Source: Flavimaribacter sediminis (GTDB lineage: Bacteria; Pseudomonadota; Alphaproteobacteria; Rhizobiales; Rhizobiaceae). From it: a DNA stretch of 64,000 bases. Positions within the stretch are counted from its first letter, which is position 1, and each line of letters opens with the position of its first letter. The position numbers were made by a program, and so were the translations under genes. The notes under the pieces were generated by a model. That model ran no database searches. It had not been told where the DNA came from and was given only the letters and a program-made list of their open reading frames with translations. Below are positions 49,202 through 57,430 of this stretch, one piece after another. Location: contig NZ_JAICBX010000001.1 of assembly GCF_019492055.1 (NCBI RefSeq), positions 434,001-498,000 of the forward strand, read 5' to 3'.

Positions 49202-50235
49202 GCGTCTTTATCCATTCTCAAAATGATTTTTCCGAACACCTGTCGGCTTTCCATTCTGGCGAGCGCGGTGTCGATATCCTCTGGCTCGACTTCCGTGTCG
49301 ATGACGGGATGAACAATGCCGCGGGCCATCTTTTCCATGGCGTCGGCCAGATTTTCCATCCGGCAGCCGAAGGATCCGATAAATCTGAGCTGCTGCTGGA
49401 AAAGCTGCATGAGATTGACCTGCGTCGACACGCCCGATGTCGAGCCGCAAGTCACAAGCCGACCACCGCGTTTCATGCACAGCATTGAGCCGGCCCAGGT
49501 GTCCGCGCCGACATGTTCGAAGACTACGTCCACGCCCTTCTTCTTCGTGAGCTTGCGAACCGCTCCCTCGAACCGGTCTTCGCGGTAATTGATGACGTGA
49601 TCGGCTCCGAGTTCCCGCGCTTTTTCCACCTTGTCGTCTGAACCCACGGTCGTGATGACAGTGCATCCCGTCTTTTTGGCAAGCTGGATTGCGGCGGAGC
49701 CGATGCCGGAGCCCCCGGCGTGAACCAGTATGGTTTCGCCCGGCTGCAGTTTGGCGTTGTCAAAAAGCATGTGTTCGACGGTCCCGAATGTAATGGGCGC
49801 GAGCGCAGCTGCCACGCCGTCGATACCGGGCGGCGCGGGCACGAGTTGGCGCGCCAGTACGTTGATTTTTTCCTGGGCGAAGCCGTCAAGGTGAAACCCG
49901 TGGACGCCGGCCACGTGTTCGCAAAGATTGTCCCGGCCTTCGCGGCAGTGTTTGCAGAGGCCACAGGTGCGCGCGCCATATATCGAGACAAGTTGTCCCG
50001 GCAGAACATTCGAGACGCCGGGGCCGATCGCCTCGACGGTGCCGGAGGCTTCCGCGCCGATTACCAGTGGAAGCTTGCGTTTGGCGAACGCCATGCCGCG
50101 CCAACCCCACACATCGATGTGGTTGAGCGCTACGGCGGCGATCCTGAGCGTGACTTCTCCAGGACCGGGTTCGTCCGGCGGAGCAATGTCGGTCAGTTCC
50201 AGTTTGCGATCGTCGATAAGCTGCAATGCACGCAT
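49198..50235 (-). CDS. Zinc-binding dehydrogenase of the very-long-chain acyl locus
   Basis: A 345-residue medium-chain dehydrogenase/reductase. GARTCGLCKHCREGRDNLC is the structural zinc site with four Cys; the catalytic zinc region is changed to VALNHIDVWGW, with His in place of Cys. The NADP(H)-binding VHAGGSGIGSAAIQLAK segment is clear. In Rhizobium this gene (adh2XL) lies between the ketosynthase genes and lpxXL and is needed for full-length chain synthesis, probably as an enoyl reductase-like step. The same order is kept here. Confidence 0.87.
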   Translation of the reverse strand: MRALQLIDDRKLELTDIAPPDEPGPGEVTLRIAAVALNHIDVWGWRGMAFAKRKLPLVIGAEASGTVEAIGPGVSNVLPGQLVSIYGARTCGLCKHCREGRDNLCEHVAGVHGFHLDGFAQEKINVLARQLVPAPPGIDGVAAALAPITFGTVEHMLFDNAKLQPGETILVHAGGSGIGSAAIQLAKKTGCTVITTVGSDDKVEKARELGADHVINYREDRFEGAVRKLTKKKGVDVVFEHVGADTWAGSMLCMKRGGRLVTCGSTSGVSTQVNLMQLFQQQLRFIGSFGCRMENLADAMEKMARGIVHPVIDTEVEPEDIDTALARMESRQVFGKIILRMDKDA

Positions 50236-50286
50236 ACGGCGGCGTTTCCCCGGCTATTCGGAATTGGCTTTGTTTCGAAACCGCGT

Positions 50287-51570
50287 TTAGGCCGGTTCAG
50301 CCGCCATGACAAGACATGCATTCTGTCCGCCGAAGCCAAATGAGTTGGAAAGGACGGTGTTCACCGCTTTTTCCCGTTTCACATTCGGCACGACATCGAG
50401 TTCGATGGCAGGATCCGGATTTTCGTAATTGATGGTCGGCGGCAGCGTTCCGGTTCTGATCGTCATCAGCGAGAAGATCGCCTCAACCGCGCCGGCTGCG
50501 GTCAATGTATGGCCGATCATCGACTTGTTGGACGATACCGGAATGTTTGGCAGATGGTCGCCGAAGACCGTCGACAGCGACAGATACTCCATCTTGTCGT
50601 TCTCGGGCGTCGATGTGCCATGCGCGTTGATATAGTCAATGCCGGATTCATCGATGCCGGCGTCCGACAGGGCCGCCTGGACGGTGGCGATCGCCGGACC
50701 GCCGTCGGGTGAAGAGCGGGTCCTGTGAAAATGGTCGGCCTTTTCCCCGTATCCTTGGACGATGCCCAAAACATTCGCGCCGCGCGCCTCCGCGGCTTCC
50801 AGCGATTCCAGTACAAGGGCGGCGCCGCCCTCGGCGATGACGAAACCGTCGCGATCCTTGGTGAAGGGTTTCGACGCCTTTTCAGGAATGTCGTTCTGAG
50901 TTGACAGGGCCGAAAGCAGCGAAAATCTGACCAGCGCCTCGACATTGACCGATCCGTCGGTCGCGACCGTCAACGCCTTGTCCGTGCGTCCCTGGCGGAT
51001 CGCGTCGACGCCGAGCTGGATCGCCGTCGCGCCGGAAGCGCAAGCTGTGGACAGGGTTACGGGGAGGCCGCGCGTGCCGTATACTTCGGCCAATCGCTCG
51101 GCGATGGCGCCAAAGAGGGCCGAGCGGGTCAGATCCTTGTGCGGGCGCGCGCGCATCGCCTTCAGAAAAATGTCGTAGGCGTTGTCGGTTTCCTCTGCGA
51201 AACCATATTCGTCGGCCAGTCGGAACCGGTGATCCCATTCATATTCGACGGGAGGCGCGGCCAGGAATAGCGGGCCGCCGAACTCGCCTGTGACGCCGGC
51301 TTCCTCGAGCGCTTCACGGGTCGCGGATTCAGCCATGGCGAAGGAGATTTCGCTGGCGTAGTTCGGCGTATCCATGAAATCGACCGTGCCGCTGATGCGG
51401 GTCGAAAGGCCCTCGGTCGGAAACCGCGTTATTTCGTGTATCCCGGAAACGCCGTCGGTGAGGGCCTTCCAGTTGTCCTGCTTGCCGCGTCCGAGGGACG
51501 TGACGATGCCCATGCCGGTCACGGCAATGATCGGACGGTTCAGATGATCTCTGTATTTACTGGCGGTCAT
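50287..51570 (-). CDS. fabF1XL: Beta-ketoacyl-ACP synthase FabF1XL
   Basis: A 427-residue condensing enzyme with a full triad: Cys177 in STACASG, His in NAHGTSTPEND and His in SNKSMIGHTLTAAGA. The N-terminal AVTGMGIVTSLG is typical. It elongates the very-long-chain acyl group on AcpXL. ATG 51570 has GGAG upstream (an in-frame start at 51588 is less likely). It follows the Cys-less partner FabF2XL by 54 bases. Confidence 0.9.
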   Translation of the reverse strand: MTASKYRDHLNRPIIAVTGMGIVTSLGRGKQDNWKALTDGVSGIHEITRFPTEGLSTRISGTVDFMDTPNYASEISFAMAESATREALEEAGVTGEFGGPLFLAAPPVEYEWDHRFRLADEYGFAEETDNAYDIFLKAMRARPHKDLTRSALFGAIAERLAEVYGTRGLPVTLSTACASGATAIQLGVDAIRQGRTDKALTVATDGSVNVEALVRFSLLSALSTQNDIPEKASKPFTKDRDGFVIAEGGAALVLESLEAAEARGANVLGIVQGYGEKADHFHRTRSSPDGGPAIATVQAALSDAGIDESGIDYINAHGTSTPENDKMEYLSLSTVFGDHLPNIPVSSNKSMIGHTLTAAGAVEAIFSLMTIRTGTLPPTINYENPDPAIELDVVPNVKREKAVNTVLSNSFGFGGQNACLVMAAEPA

Positions 51571-51624
51571 GACCGTCTCCGCTGACAATGCGCCCGCAGT
51601 CTTAGGGGCAAATTGGGTCCAGAT

Positions 51625-52827
51625 TTAGAGGTCCGCTGCGAGACCGGCAAGACCTTCGCCGTGATAGAAACCCACCGAGGTGACAACCGCCCGTTGGGCG
51701 GCCTTGTCCATTACGCCTTCGCAGACCGGATCGAACCGCCCATAGCGACCTTGCGAACCGAGCGCCATCGCCGCCAGAGCGATTCCGATCGGGAACTGGG
51801 CTTCCAGGCTGTGACCGATCACGCCGGAATAGCCGCGCAGAAGTCCTGATCCATAGCGCTTGTCAAGGAAAGCCTTTTCGCGTTCCGTCAGATCATGTGC
51901 GCCGGAAGCACCCGACATGACGAGCGTGTCGGGACTGTCAGGCGCATCAATGATGTCGGCCATCCGCTCGAGCCGGCTTTCCATCCGACCTTCGTCGCGT
52001 TTGCCGCGATCACCCTCTACCGCGTCGATCCGCGCATGGATGGTTGCGCCGCGCGCTTCAGCGTGAGCGCGTGATTCCAGCACCAGAAAGGCGGACGCCG
52101 AACCGGTGATAATCCCGCCGGTGTCTCCCGTGCGCTCCCACAGCGGACGCCAGGACCCCTGTTCGAGCGTTTGCATGCCCTCATAAACAAGGTGCATGTC
52201 GGGTCGCTGCGCGTTGTAGGCGCCGCCGACCAGCGCATGGGACGTCTGGCCTGCGCGGATGCGTTCAAAAAGCGTGGCGACGGCCGAGATGCCGGCGCTT
52301 TCTTCGCCCATGAATGTCCGCGACGACCCGGTGACCTTGTGGACGATGGAGATATTGCCGGCGAGGAGGTTCGACAATTGCGCCAGAAACAGCGTTGGCC
52401 GCAACTCGGTCGTCAGCTTTTCATTCAGCACCATGTCGCGGTCGTTACGCTTGGCAGCCTCGTTGACGATCATTGTGTCGACGGAGATGTCGCGTTCGCC
52501 TCCGCCGGCTGCCACCACCATGTCCATCGTCGAACAGGCGTCGAGGTCCTCCTTCAGTCCGGCGTCGTCAAGCGCCAGCCCGGCCGTAAAGACGCCAATC
52601 CTTTGCCAGTTTTCCATTTGCCGCTGGTCGCCGCGCCGCGGGATCTGATCCGACCAGTTGATCTCGGGAAGAGGGTGCACGGGGTATGGCGCAAAGCTCT
52701 CGGTGTCGAGAACCGGCTCTACTGTGTCGTCGTTTGTCAGCGCGGACAGGTGGGCCTGCCTGCCCACGCCCAGTGAACTGACTATTCCTATTCCGGTGAT
52801 GACAACATCGTTTTCGGCTTTGGTCAT
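51625..52827 (-). CDS. fabF2XL: Ketosynthase-like FabF2XL lacking the catalytic cysteine
   Basis: A 400-residue ketosynthase homologue. The fold is clear (VVITGIGIVSSLG, AFLVLESRAHAEARG, GVIGHSLEAQFPIGIALAAMALGSQG), but the active-site region reads HKVTGSSRTFMGEE, with Ser168/Ser169 where Cys is expected. The HGTSTP motif is also changed to SGASGAHD; only the last His remains. It therefore cannot condense in the usual way. It resembles chain length factors that pair with an active ketosynthase, here FabF1XL. This is inferred from the motif changes. Confidence 0.87.
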   Translation of the reverse strand: MTKAENDVVITGIGIVSSLGVGRQAHLSALTNDDTVEPVLDTESFAPYPVHPLPEINWSDQIPRRGDQRQMENWQRIGVFTAGLALDDAGLKEDLDACSTMDMVVAAGGGERDISVDTMIVNEAAKRNDRDMVLNEKLTTELRPTLFLAQLSNLLAGNISIVHKVTGSSRTFMGEESAGISAVATLFERIRAGQTSHALVGGAYNAQRPDMHLVYEGMQTLEQGSWRPLWERTGDTGGIITGSASAFLVLESRAHAEARGATIHARIDAVEGDRGKRDEGRMESRLERMADIIDAPDSPDTLVMSGASGAHDLTEREKAFLDKRYGSGLLRGYSGVIGHSLEAQFPIGIALAAMALGSQGRYGRFDPVCEGVMDKAAQRAVVTSVGFYHGEGLAGLAADL

Positions 52828-52843
52828 GATCCAGTCCCGCTGT

Positions 52844-53335
52844 TCACCGCTTTTCCTGCATTGCCGCCATCAAGCCAATTTCCGCTGCACGGTACCGAAC
52901 GACGTCGGCGAGGCTTGTGATATCGAGATGTGGGTTGTTGTCGAAATCGACAGTGCGCAGTTTCAACTGTGCGTCACATATGCGCTTGCCGCTGCTCGCG
53001 ATCTTTGCTTTCGTGACGACGTATCCCGACCCTTCATGCTCGAGGAAGGCTTCGATTTCCAGTTCCGTCTGCGGCTCGACGAAGGTTCGCAGCTTGGCGC
53101 TGTCGACAGACATCAGAAACGGCATCGCGGCGAAATTGTTGGTCGCCAGCACCAGCATGCCGCTGGCCTGCGCCATGGTCTCGATCAGAAGAACTCCGGG
53201 CACGAGCGGCATTCCCGGGAAATGACCTTCGAATACGGGGCTCTCCGCAGGCGTGGTGGAGCACGCCGCAAGCTTGCCGGCGGCGACGTCAACCATCGTC
53301 ACCCGATCGATCATCTGGAAATATTCGAGATACAT
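52844..53335 (-). CDS. fabZXL: 3-hydroxyacyl-ACP dehydratase FabZXL
   Basis: A 163-residue hot-dog dehydratase with VFEGHFPGMPLVPGVLLIETMAQASG containing the catalytic His and Glu. It is a little longer than house-keeping FabZ. It dehydrates the 3-hydroxy intermediate of the very-long chain. It lies 17 bases upstream of fabF2XL and 52 downstream of acpXL. Confidence 0.9.
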   Translation of the reverse strand: MYLEYFQMIDRVTMVDVAAGKLAACSTTPAESPVFEGHFPGMPLVPGVLLIETMAQASGMLVLATNNFAAMPFLMSVDSAKLRTFVEPQTELEIEAFLEHEGSGYVVTKAKIASSGKRICDAQLKLRTVDFDNNPHLDITSLADVVRYRAAEIGLMAAMQEKR

Positions 53336-53387
53336 TCGCTGTGCCTGGCGCCGCCTATGATCCGGTTCTGACGGCGGTAATCAACCG

Positions 53388-53672
53388 TCAGGCTTTTGCC
53401 GCGCGCAACTCGTCAATCTTGGCGCAGAGATTCTTCAGGACGAAATATTCTTCAGTGCCGACCTTGCCGTCGTTGACTTCCTGCGTCCACTTTTCAAGTG
53501 GAATCTTGATGCCGAATTCCTTGTCGATGGCGAATACGATATCGAGGAAGTCCAGGCTGTCTATTCCAAGATCGTCAATCGTGTGGCTCTCCGGTGTAAT
53601 GGTGTCCCGATCGATCTCGCTCGTCTCGGCGATGATGTCGGCAACCTTGTCGAATGTGGCAGACACGCTCAT
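53388..53672 (-). CDS. acpXL: Acyl carrier protein AcpXL
   Basis: A 94-residue carrier protein with the phosphopantetheine site [17 protein letters not shown]. The extra loop ([27 protein letters not shown]) is typical of AcpXL, which holds the growing 27-hydroxyoctacosanoate chain for lipid A. First gene of the XL locus. The promoter must lie in 53673-53878, which is shared with the divergent mrp gene. Confidence 0.93.
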   Translation of the reverse strand: MSVSATFDKVADIIAETSEIDRDTITPESHTIDDLGIDSLDFLDIVFAIDKEFGIKIPLEKWTQEVNDGKVGTEEYFVLKNLCAKIDELRAAKA

Positions 53673-53878
53673 ATCCTTGTTCTGGGTATTGTCAGCGGAG
53701 AGCTATAGAAAAAACGGATGCAAAAGCCAATGGCCTGTTGTCCCTTTATGCGAAGAACTTTGGGCTCGGCGCGGTGTATTGCGTTCCGCAGCAGTGTTCG
53801 ACCGACCTGGCGGCATTGTGCCCCAAAGCCAAGTGCACTATTGCGAAGACAAAGCCCGAGCAAGAAGGATAGTAATAA

Positions 53879-54994
53879 ATGACAAGCGTGACCCGTGATC
53901 AGGTTCTGGCGCGATTGAGGGAGGTCGGACATGCTTCCATCGGAGGCGATATCGTTTCGAAGGGTCTGGTTTCAGATATCCTGATCGCCGACGGCAAGGT
54001 GTTCTTCTCCATCAGCGTTCCCTCCGATCTCGCCGCATCCCTGGAGCCCATGCGTCTGGCGGCCGAAAAGGCTGTGACTTCTATCGACGGGGTGCAGTCG
54101 GCCATGGTCGCGCTTACGGCGGAGCGCAAGGGCGGTTCGTCGTCCCCGCAGCCTCAAAGACCTGCGGCGCAACCGCAGTCGACAGCCGCTAAACCCGGCG
54201 TTCCGGGTGTGGATCACATCATCGCCGTGGCTTCAGGCAAGGGCGGCGTCGGCAAGTCGACCACCGCCGTCAATATTGCGCTCGGCCTGCAGTCGCTGGG
54301 TTTGCGGGTAGGCGTGCTCGACGCCGACATCTACGGTCCGTCGGTGCCGCGGCTGCTTAAAGCGACAGGGCGTCTTACGCCCGCTGGAAAGGAAAAGCTC
54401 CCGCCTAAACAGGCCTACGGGCTGAAGGTCATGTCGATGGGTTTTCTCGTCGACGAGGAAACGCCGATGATCTGGCGCGGGCCGATGGTCGTTTCCGCTC
54501 TGACGCAAATGCTGAGAGAAGTGGACTGGGGCGAACTGGATGTCCTGGTCGTCGACATGCCGCCCGGCACTGGCGACGCGCAACTGACCATGGCTCAGAA
54601 GGTTCCCATGGCGGGGGCCGTCATCGTATCCACGCCGCAGGACCTCGCTCTCCTGGACGCGCGCAAGGGGCTTAACATGTTCCGCAAGGTGGATGTGCCC
54701 GTTCTCGGTCTTGTGGAGAACATGAGCTACTTCGTATGCCCGTCCTGCGGAGAGCGATCGGATATCTTCGGTCACGGCGGCGCGCGGGAAGAAGCACAGA
54801 AAATCGGTGTGCCGTTCCTCGGCGAGGTGCCTCTTCACATGGACATTCGCGCCAGTTCCGATTCCGGTGAACCGGTCGTTGTTTCGGCGCCTGACGGTCC
54901 GCATGCCGAGGCCTACAGGCGGATCGCGGAAAAGATCAGGGATTCCCTTGCCGGAATAGGCGAAGTCGGCGCGCCGTCGATTGTTTTCGAGTAG
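53879..54994 (+). CDS. apbC: Mrp/NBP35-family Fe-S cluster carrier ATPase
   Basis: A 371-residue P-loop ATPase. Residues 1-85 are an MIP18/DUF59-type N-terminal domain. A Pro/Gln-rich linker leads to the ATPase with IIAVASGKGGVGKSTTAVNIA (deviant Walker A), VVDMPPGTGDAQL and the Fe-S ligand pair SYFVCPSCGERSDIFG. It carries [4Fe-4S] clusters to target enzymes. Divergent from acpXL; single gene. Confidence 0.93.
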   Translation: MTSVTRDQVLARLREVGHASIGGDIVSKGLVSDILIADGKVFFSISVPSDLAASLEPMRLAAEKAVTSIDGVQSAMVALTAERKGGSSSPQPQRPAAQPQSTAAKPGVPGVDHIIAVASGKGGVGKSTTAVNIALGLQSLGLRVGVLDADIYGPSVPRLLKATGRLTPAGKEKLPPKQAYGLKVMSMGFLVDEETPMIWRGPMVVSALTQMLREVDWGELDVLVVDMPPGTGDAQLTMAQKVPMAGAVIVSTPQDLALLDARKGLNMFRKVDVPVLGLVENMSYFVCPSCGERSDIFGHGGAREEAQKIGVPFLGEVPLHMDIRASSDSGEPVVVSAPDGPHAEAYRRIAEKIRDSLAGIGEVGAPSIVFE

Positions 54995-55108
54995 AGCCGG
55001 CTGCTGGTTGGGAGCGAGACTATCGCTTTCAGGGTTGCCGGTCAGTCGGCGGCCGTCTAATGGATCAGCGCTGGAAACAGCATCTCGGAGGCGGGGAGTA
55101 GATCGATC

Positions 55109-56041
55109 TTGAAGACGGGCAGCGCGCAATCCTTCGCCGTCAACGAACTCGCGGTAGGCCGGCAGAAGCTGCTCGGCCATGCGGCGATGATCCTGTTCGC
55201 GGCTCTTGTCGCCTGGTCGTTTTCGCTTGGTTCGCTCGCCGCGCCCTATCTTGATCCGGTGGCTCTGAACGCCATCCGGTTCCTGTTGGGGACGGTGGTT
55301 ATGGCCACGATCGTTCTGCTGGGTTTGCGCCGTTTGTCTTTGCCGAAAGAGGCGAACTGGCGCTTCTTTGTCCTTGGCGGTCTTATGTCAGTCTATTTCG
55401 TCACAATGTTTGTGGCGCTGAAGACGGCCAGCCCTCTTGCAACCGGCGCGATCTTTACCCTGACGCCGTTGATGAGCACCGGTTTCGGTTATCTTTTCCT
55501 GCGTCAAACCACGCGTCCTGTTGTCCTCGTGTCGATCCTGGTTGCGGCCTGCGGTTCGGTTTGGGTGATATTTGACGGCACACTGAAGGCCATCCTGACC
55601 TTCGACATCGGCTATACGGAATTGCTGTTTCTTTTCGGCTGCATGTGCCACGCCGCTTATGCGCCGCTGGTCAAAAAGTTCAATCGCGGCGAACCCATCC
55701 TGCTCACGACCTTCTGGACGACTGCGGCGACGTTTCTGGTGATATTCGCTTACGGATTTGGCGAGGTTTTCACGACCGACTGGATTGCTCTTCCGCTGGT
55801 CGCCTGGATCGGCATCGTCTATCTGGCGACAATGACCACGGCGGTCACGTTCTTCCTGATCCAGTTCGCGTCCGTTCGTTTGCCTGCGTCAAAGGTTCTG
55901 ACCTACGGCTTGATGACGCCTGTGTTCGTCATCCTTTACGAAGGCATGCTCGGTCATGGCTGGGCAAATCTGCCGATCCTCGCCGGAGCAGCTGTGATTC
56001 TGGCCGGACTCATGGTGATTGCATTTGCTCCTGATCTTTAG
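55109..56041 (+). CDS. EamA-family (DMT) transporter
   Basis: A 310-residue inner-membrane protein of the drug/metabolite transporter superfamily, with about ten membrane segments in two EamA repeats (AAMILFAALVAWSFSLGSLAAPYLDPVALNAIRF near the start). Substrate unknown. The start is uncertain: TTG 55109 with GGGGAG upstream, or ATG 55187 at the first span. It follows mrp by about 115 bases. Confidence 0.85.
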   Translation: MKTGSAQSFAVNELAVGRQKLLGHAAMILFAALVAWSFSLGSLAAPYLDPVALNAIRFLLGTVVMATIVLLGLRRLSLPKEANWRFFVLGGLMSVYFVTMFVALKTASPLATGAIFTLTPLMSTGFGYLFLRQTTRPVVLVSILVAACGSVWVIFDGTLKAILTFDIGYTELLFLFGCMCHAAYAPLVKKFNRGEPILLTTFWTTAATFLVIFAYGFGEVFTTDWIALPLVAWIGIVYLATMTTAVTFFLIQFASVRLPASKVLTYGLMTPVFVILYEGMLGHGWANLPILAGAAVILAGLMVIAFAPDL

Positions 56042-56093
56042 TTGAGGCGAAACGGGCCGCCGCAATCTTTTGAGATGCAGCGGCCTGTTGGCG

Positions 56094-56246
56094 TCACCAT
56101 GAGAGCCGCTTGCGGAAATGGTCGATCCTCTCGAGCTTGTCGAGATAGTGCGACTCTTTTGTCCGCGCTTCAGCCGGTCTCTGAGAGGCAGGCTTGCCCT
56201 GGCCCTTGTTTTCGCCATTGCGGCTATTGTCGATTGATAGGTACAT
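56094..56246 (-). CDS. Micro-protein, C-terminal motif related to its neighbour
   Basis: A 50-residue hydrophilic protein beginning MYLSIDNSRNGENKG and ending LDKLERIDHFRKRLSW. ATG 56246 has AGGAGA at good distance. Its end resembles the end of the next micro-protein (LQQLDWNFHFWKRLA) and also the L..L.DIGW ends of DUF1127-like proteins. Function unknown. Confidence 0.5.
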   Translation of the reverse strand: MYLSIDNSRNGENKGQGKPASQRPAEARTKESHYLDKLERIDHFRKRLSW

Positions 56247-56300
56247 CGTAGAATCTCCTGTATTGATTGATTGAGCCAAGCGGCCCGAGGTGGCGTCCGC

Positions 56301-56450
56301 TCAGGCGAGCCGCTTCCAGAAGTGAAAGTTCCAGTCGAGTTGTTGCAGGCGGGAGACGTCGCGTTCCGAAAGGCGAGGCGACTTTGACAGTATGCCCTGT
56401 ATTTCACGTATGTTTTTACGGATTCTGCTATCTGCAAAGGATTTGAACAT
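56301..56450 (-). CDS. Micro-protein, DUF1127-like
   Basis: A 49-residue basic protein (MFKSFADSRIRKNIREIQGIL...LDWNFHFWKRLA). ATG 56450 is preceded by AGGAGGA. It has the short basic helical layout of small DUF1127-type proteins and shares its C-terminal motif with the gene 54 bases downstream. Function unknown. Confidence 0.5.
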   Translation of the reverse strand: MFKSFADSRIRKNIREIQGILSKSPRLSERDVSRLQQLDWNFHFWKRLA

Positions 56451-56539
56451 CGTCCTGTCCTCCTGTTTGTGTGACAGGATACAGGTGGAAATCACGCTAC
56501 GATTTTTCAAATTAAAGTTGTGTAATGAGGCGGCTGGTT

Positions 56540-57175
56540 TCAGTAATCCTGACGCGGTCTGATCCCGTTGAAAAGAATGGTGATGATCGCGGCCGCAGTC
56601 TCTTCGTAGAAATTCTCGTCCTCAACCCTGTCAGGCACAACCGCGCCGATCTGCACCTTGAAATCGGCGTAGTGCTGGGTCGTGGCCCAGATCATGAAGA
56701 TGAGATGATGTGGATCGACGGGAGCAAGTCTGCCCTCATCGATCCATGTGCGTATGACGGCGATCTTGCGATCGACGATCTGCCGGAGGTGCGTTTGCAG
56801 GAAGTCGCCGATCGCTGGCGCGCCGTGCAGGATTTCATTTGCAAAGACTCGTGAACTTTCTGGCCGGGATTCAGACAATTTCAACTTGGCGATGATATAT
56901 TTCGCCAGTTCGTCCAGCGGATCGCCCGTCGGGTCGATATGACGGAACGGCGTCAGCCAGTCGTCGAGCGTCTTTTCCAGCACGGTGACATAGATGTCTT
57001 CCTTGCGTGGGAAATAGTAGAGCAGGTTGGGTTTGGACATGCCTGCTTTTTCGGCGATCTGGTCGATGGTCGTCCCGCGGAAACCGTAGGCTGAGAACAC
57101 TTCAAGCGCAGCGTCCAGGATTATGCCGCGATTAATTTCCTGAATTCTAGTTGTCTTTGTTTTTGTCTGTGTCAT
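56540..57175 (-). CDS. rutR: RutR-type TetR regulator of pyrimidine catabolism
   Basis: A 211-residue TetR-family regulator. The helix-turn-helix (GTTIDQIAEKAGMSKPNLLYYFPRKEDIY) matches RutR closely, and the C-terminal ligand domain has LDDWLTPFRHIDPTGDPLDELAKYI and ATTQHYADFKVQIGAVV. RutR binds uracil or thymine and represses pyrimidine degradation. It is divergent from the pyrimidine catabolic operon, with a RutR-like site between them. Confidence 0.9.
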   Translation of the reverse strand: MTQTKTKTTRIQEINRGIILDAALEVFSAYGFRGTTIDQIAEKAGMSKPNLLYYFPRKEDIYVTVLEKTLDDWLTPFRHIDPTGDPLDELAKYIIAKLKLSESRPESSRVFANEILHGAPAIGDFLQTHLRQIVDRKIAVIRTWIDEGRLAPVDPHHLIFMIWATTQHYADFKVQIGAVVPDRVEDENFYEETAAAIITILFNGIRPRQDY

Positions 57176-57334
57176 TCAGTCCAGTGGCGGCGGCTCTTCA
57201 GGCCGGCTTCCAGTCTCCTCATCGATACCCGAAACGCCACGAAAACGACATGCCGGGAACGTCCCAAACACAGTTGAGCTTCGCCTCCTCAACAAAGCCC
57301 TTGACCGTCTTTACACGCTCTTCTAGCCTACATT

Positions 57335-57350
57335 TTGACCAATCAGTCAA
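57335..57350. promoter_or_regulatory. RutR operator
   Basis: TTGACCAATCAGTCAA is a near-palindrome. The first half equals the RutR consensus half-site TTGACCA, and the second half differs at two of seven positions. It lies in the divergent region between rutR and the aminotransferase gene, 81 bases before the latter's start codon. Confidence 0.7.
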
Positions 57351-57430
57351 GTTTTTTCGTTTGACGACGGGAAGCGGGCCGATTCACTGTGAAACGGCAG
57401 AGTTCTCTGCCTATAATCGAGGTTGGATCC

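Noticed and set aside
54995-55108. A terminator or small RNA between mrp and the EamA transporter gene
   Set aside because: No stem with a T-run and no repeated element is visible.
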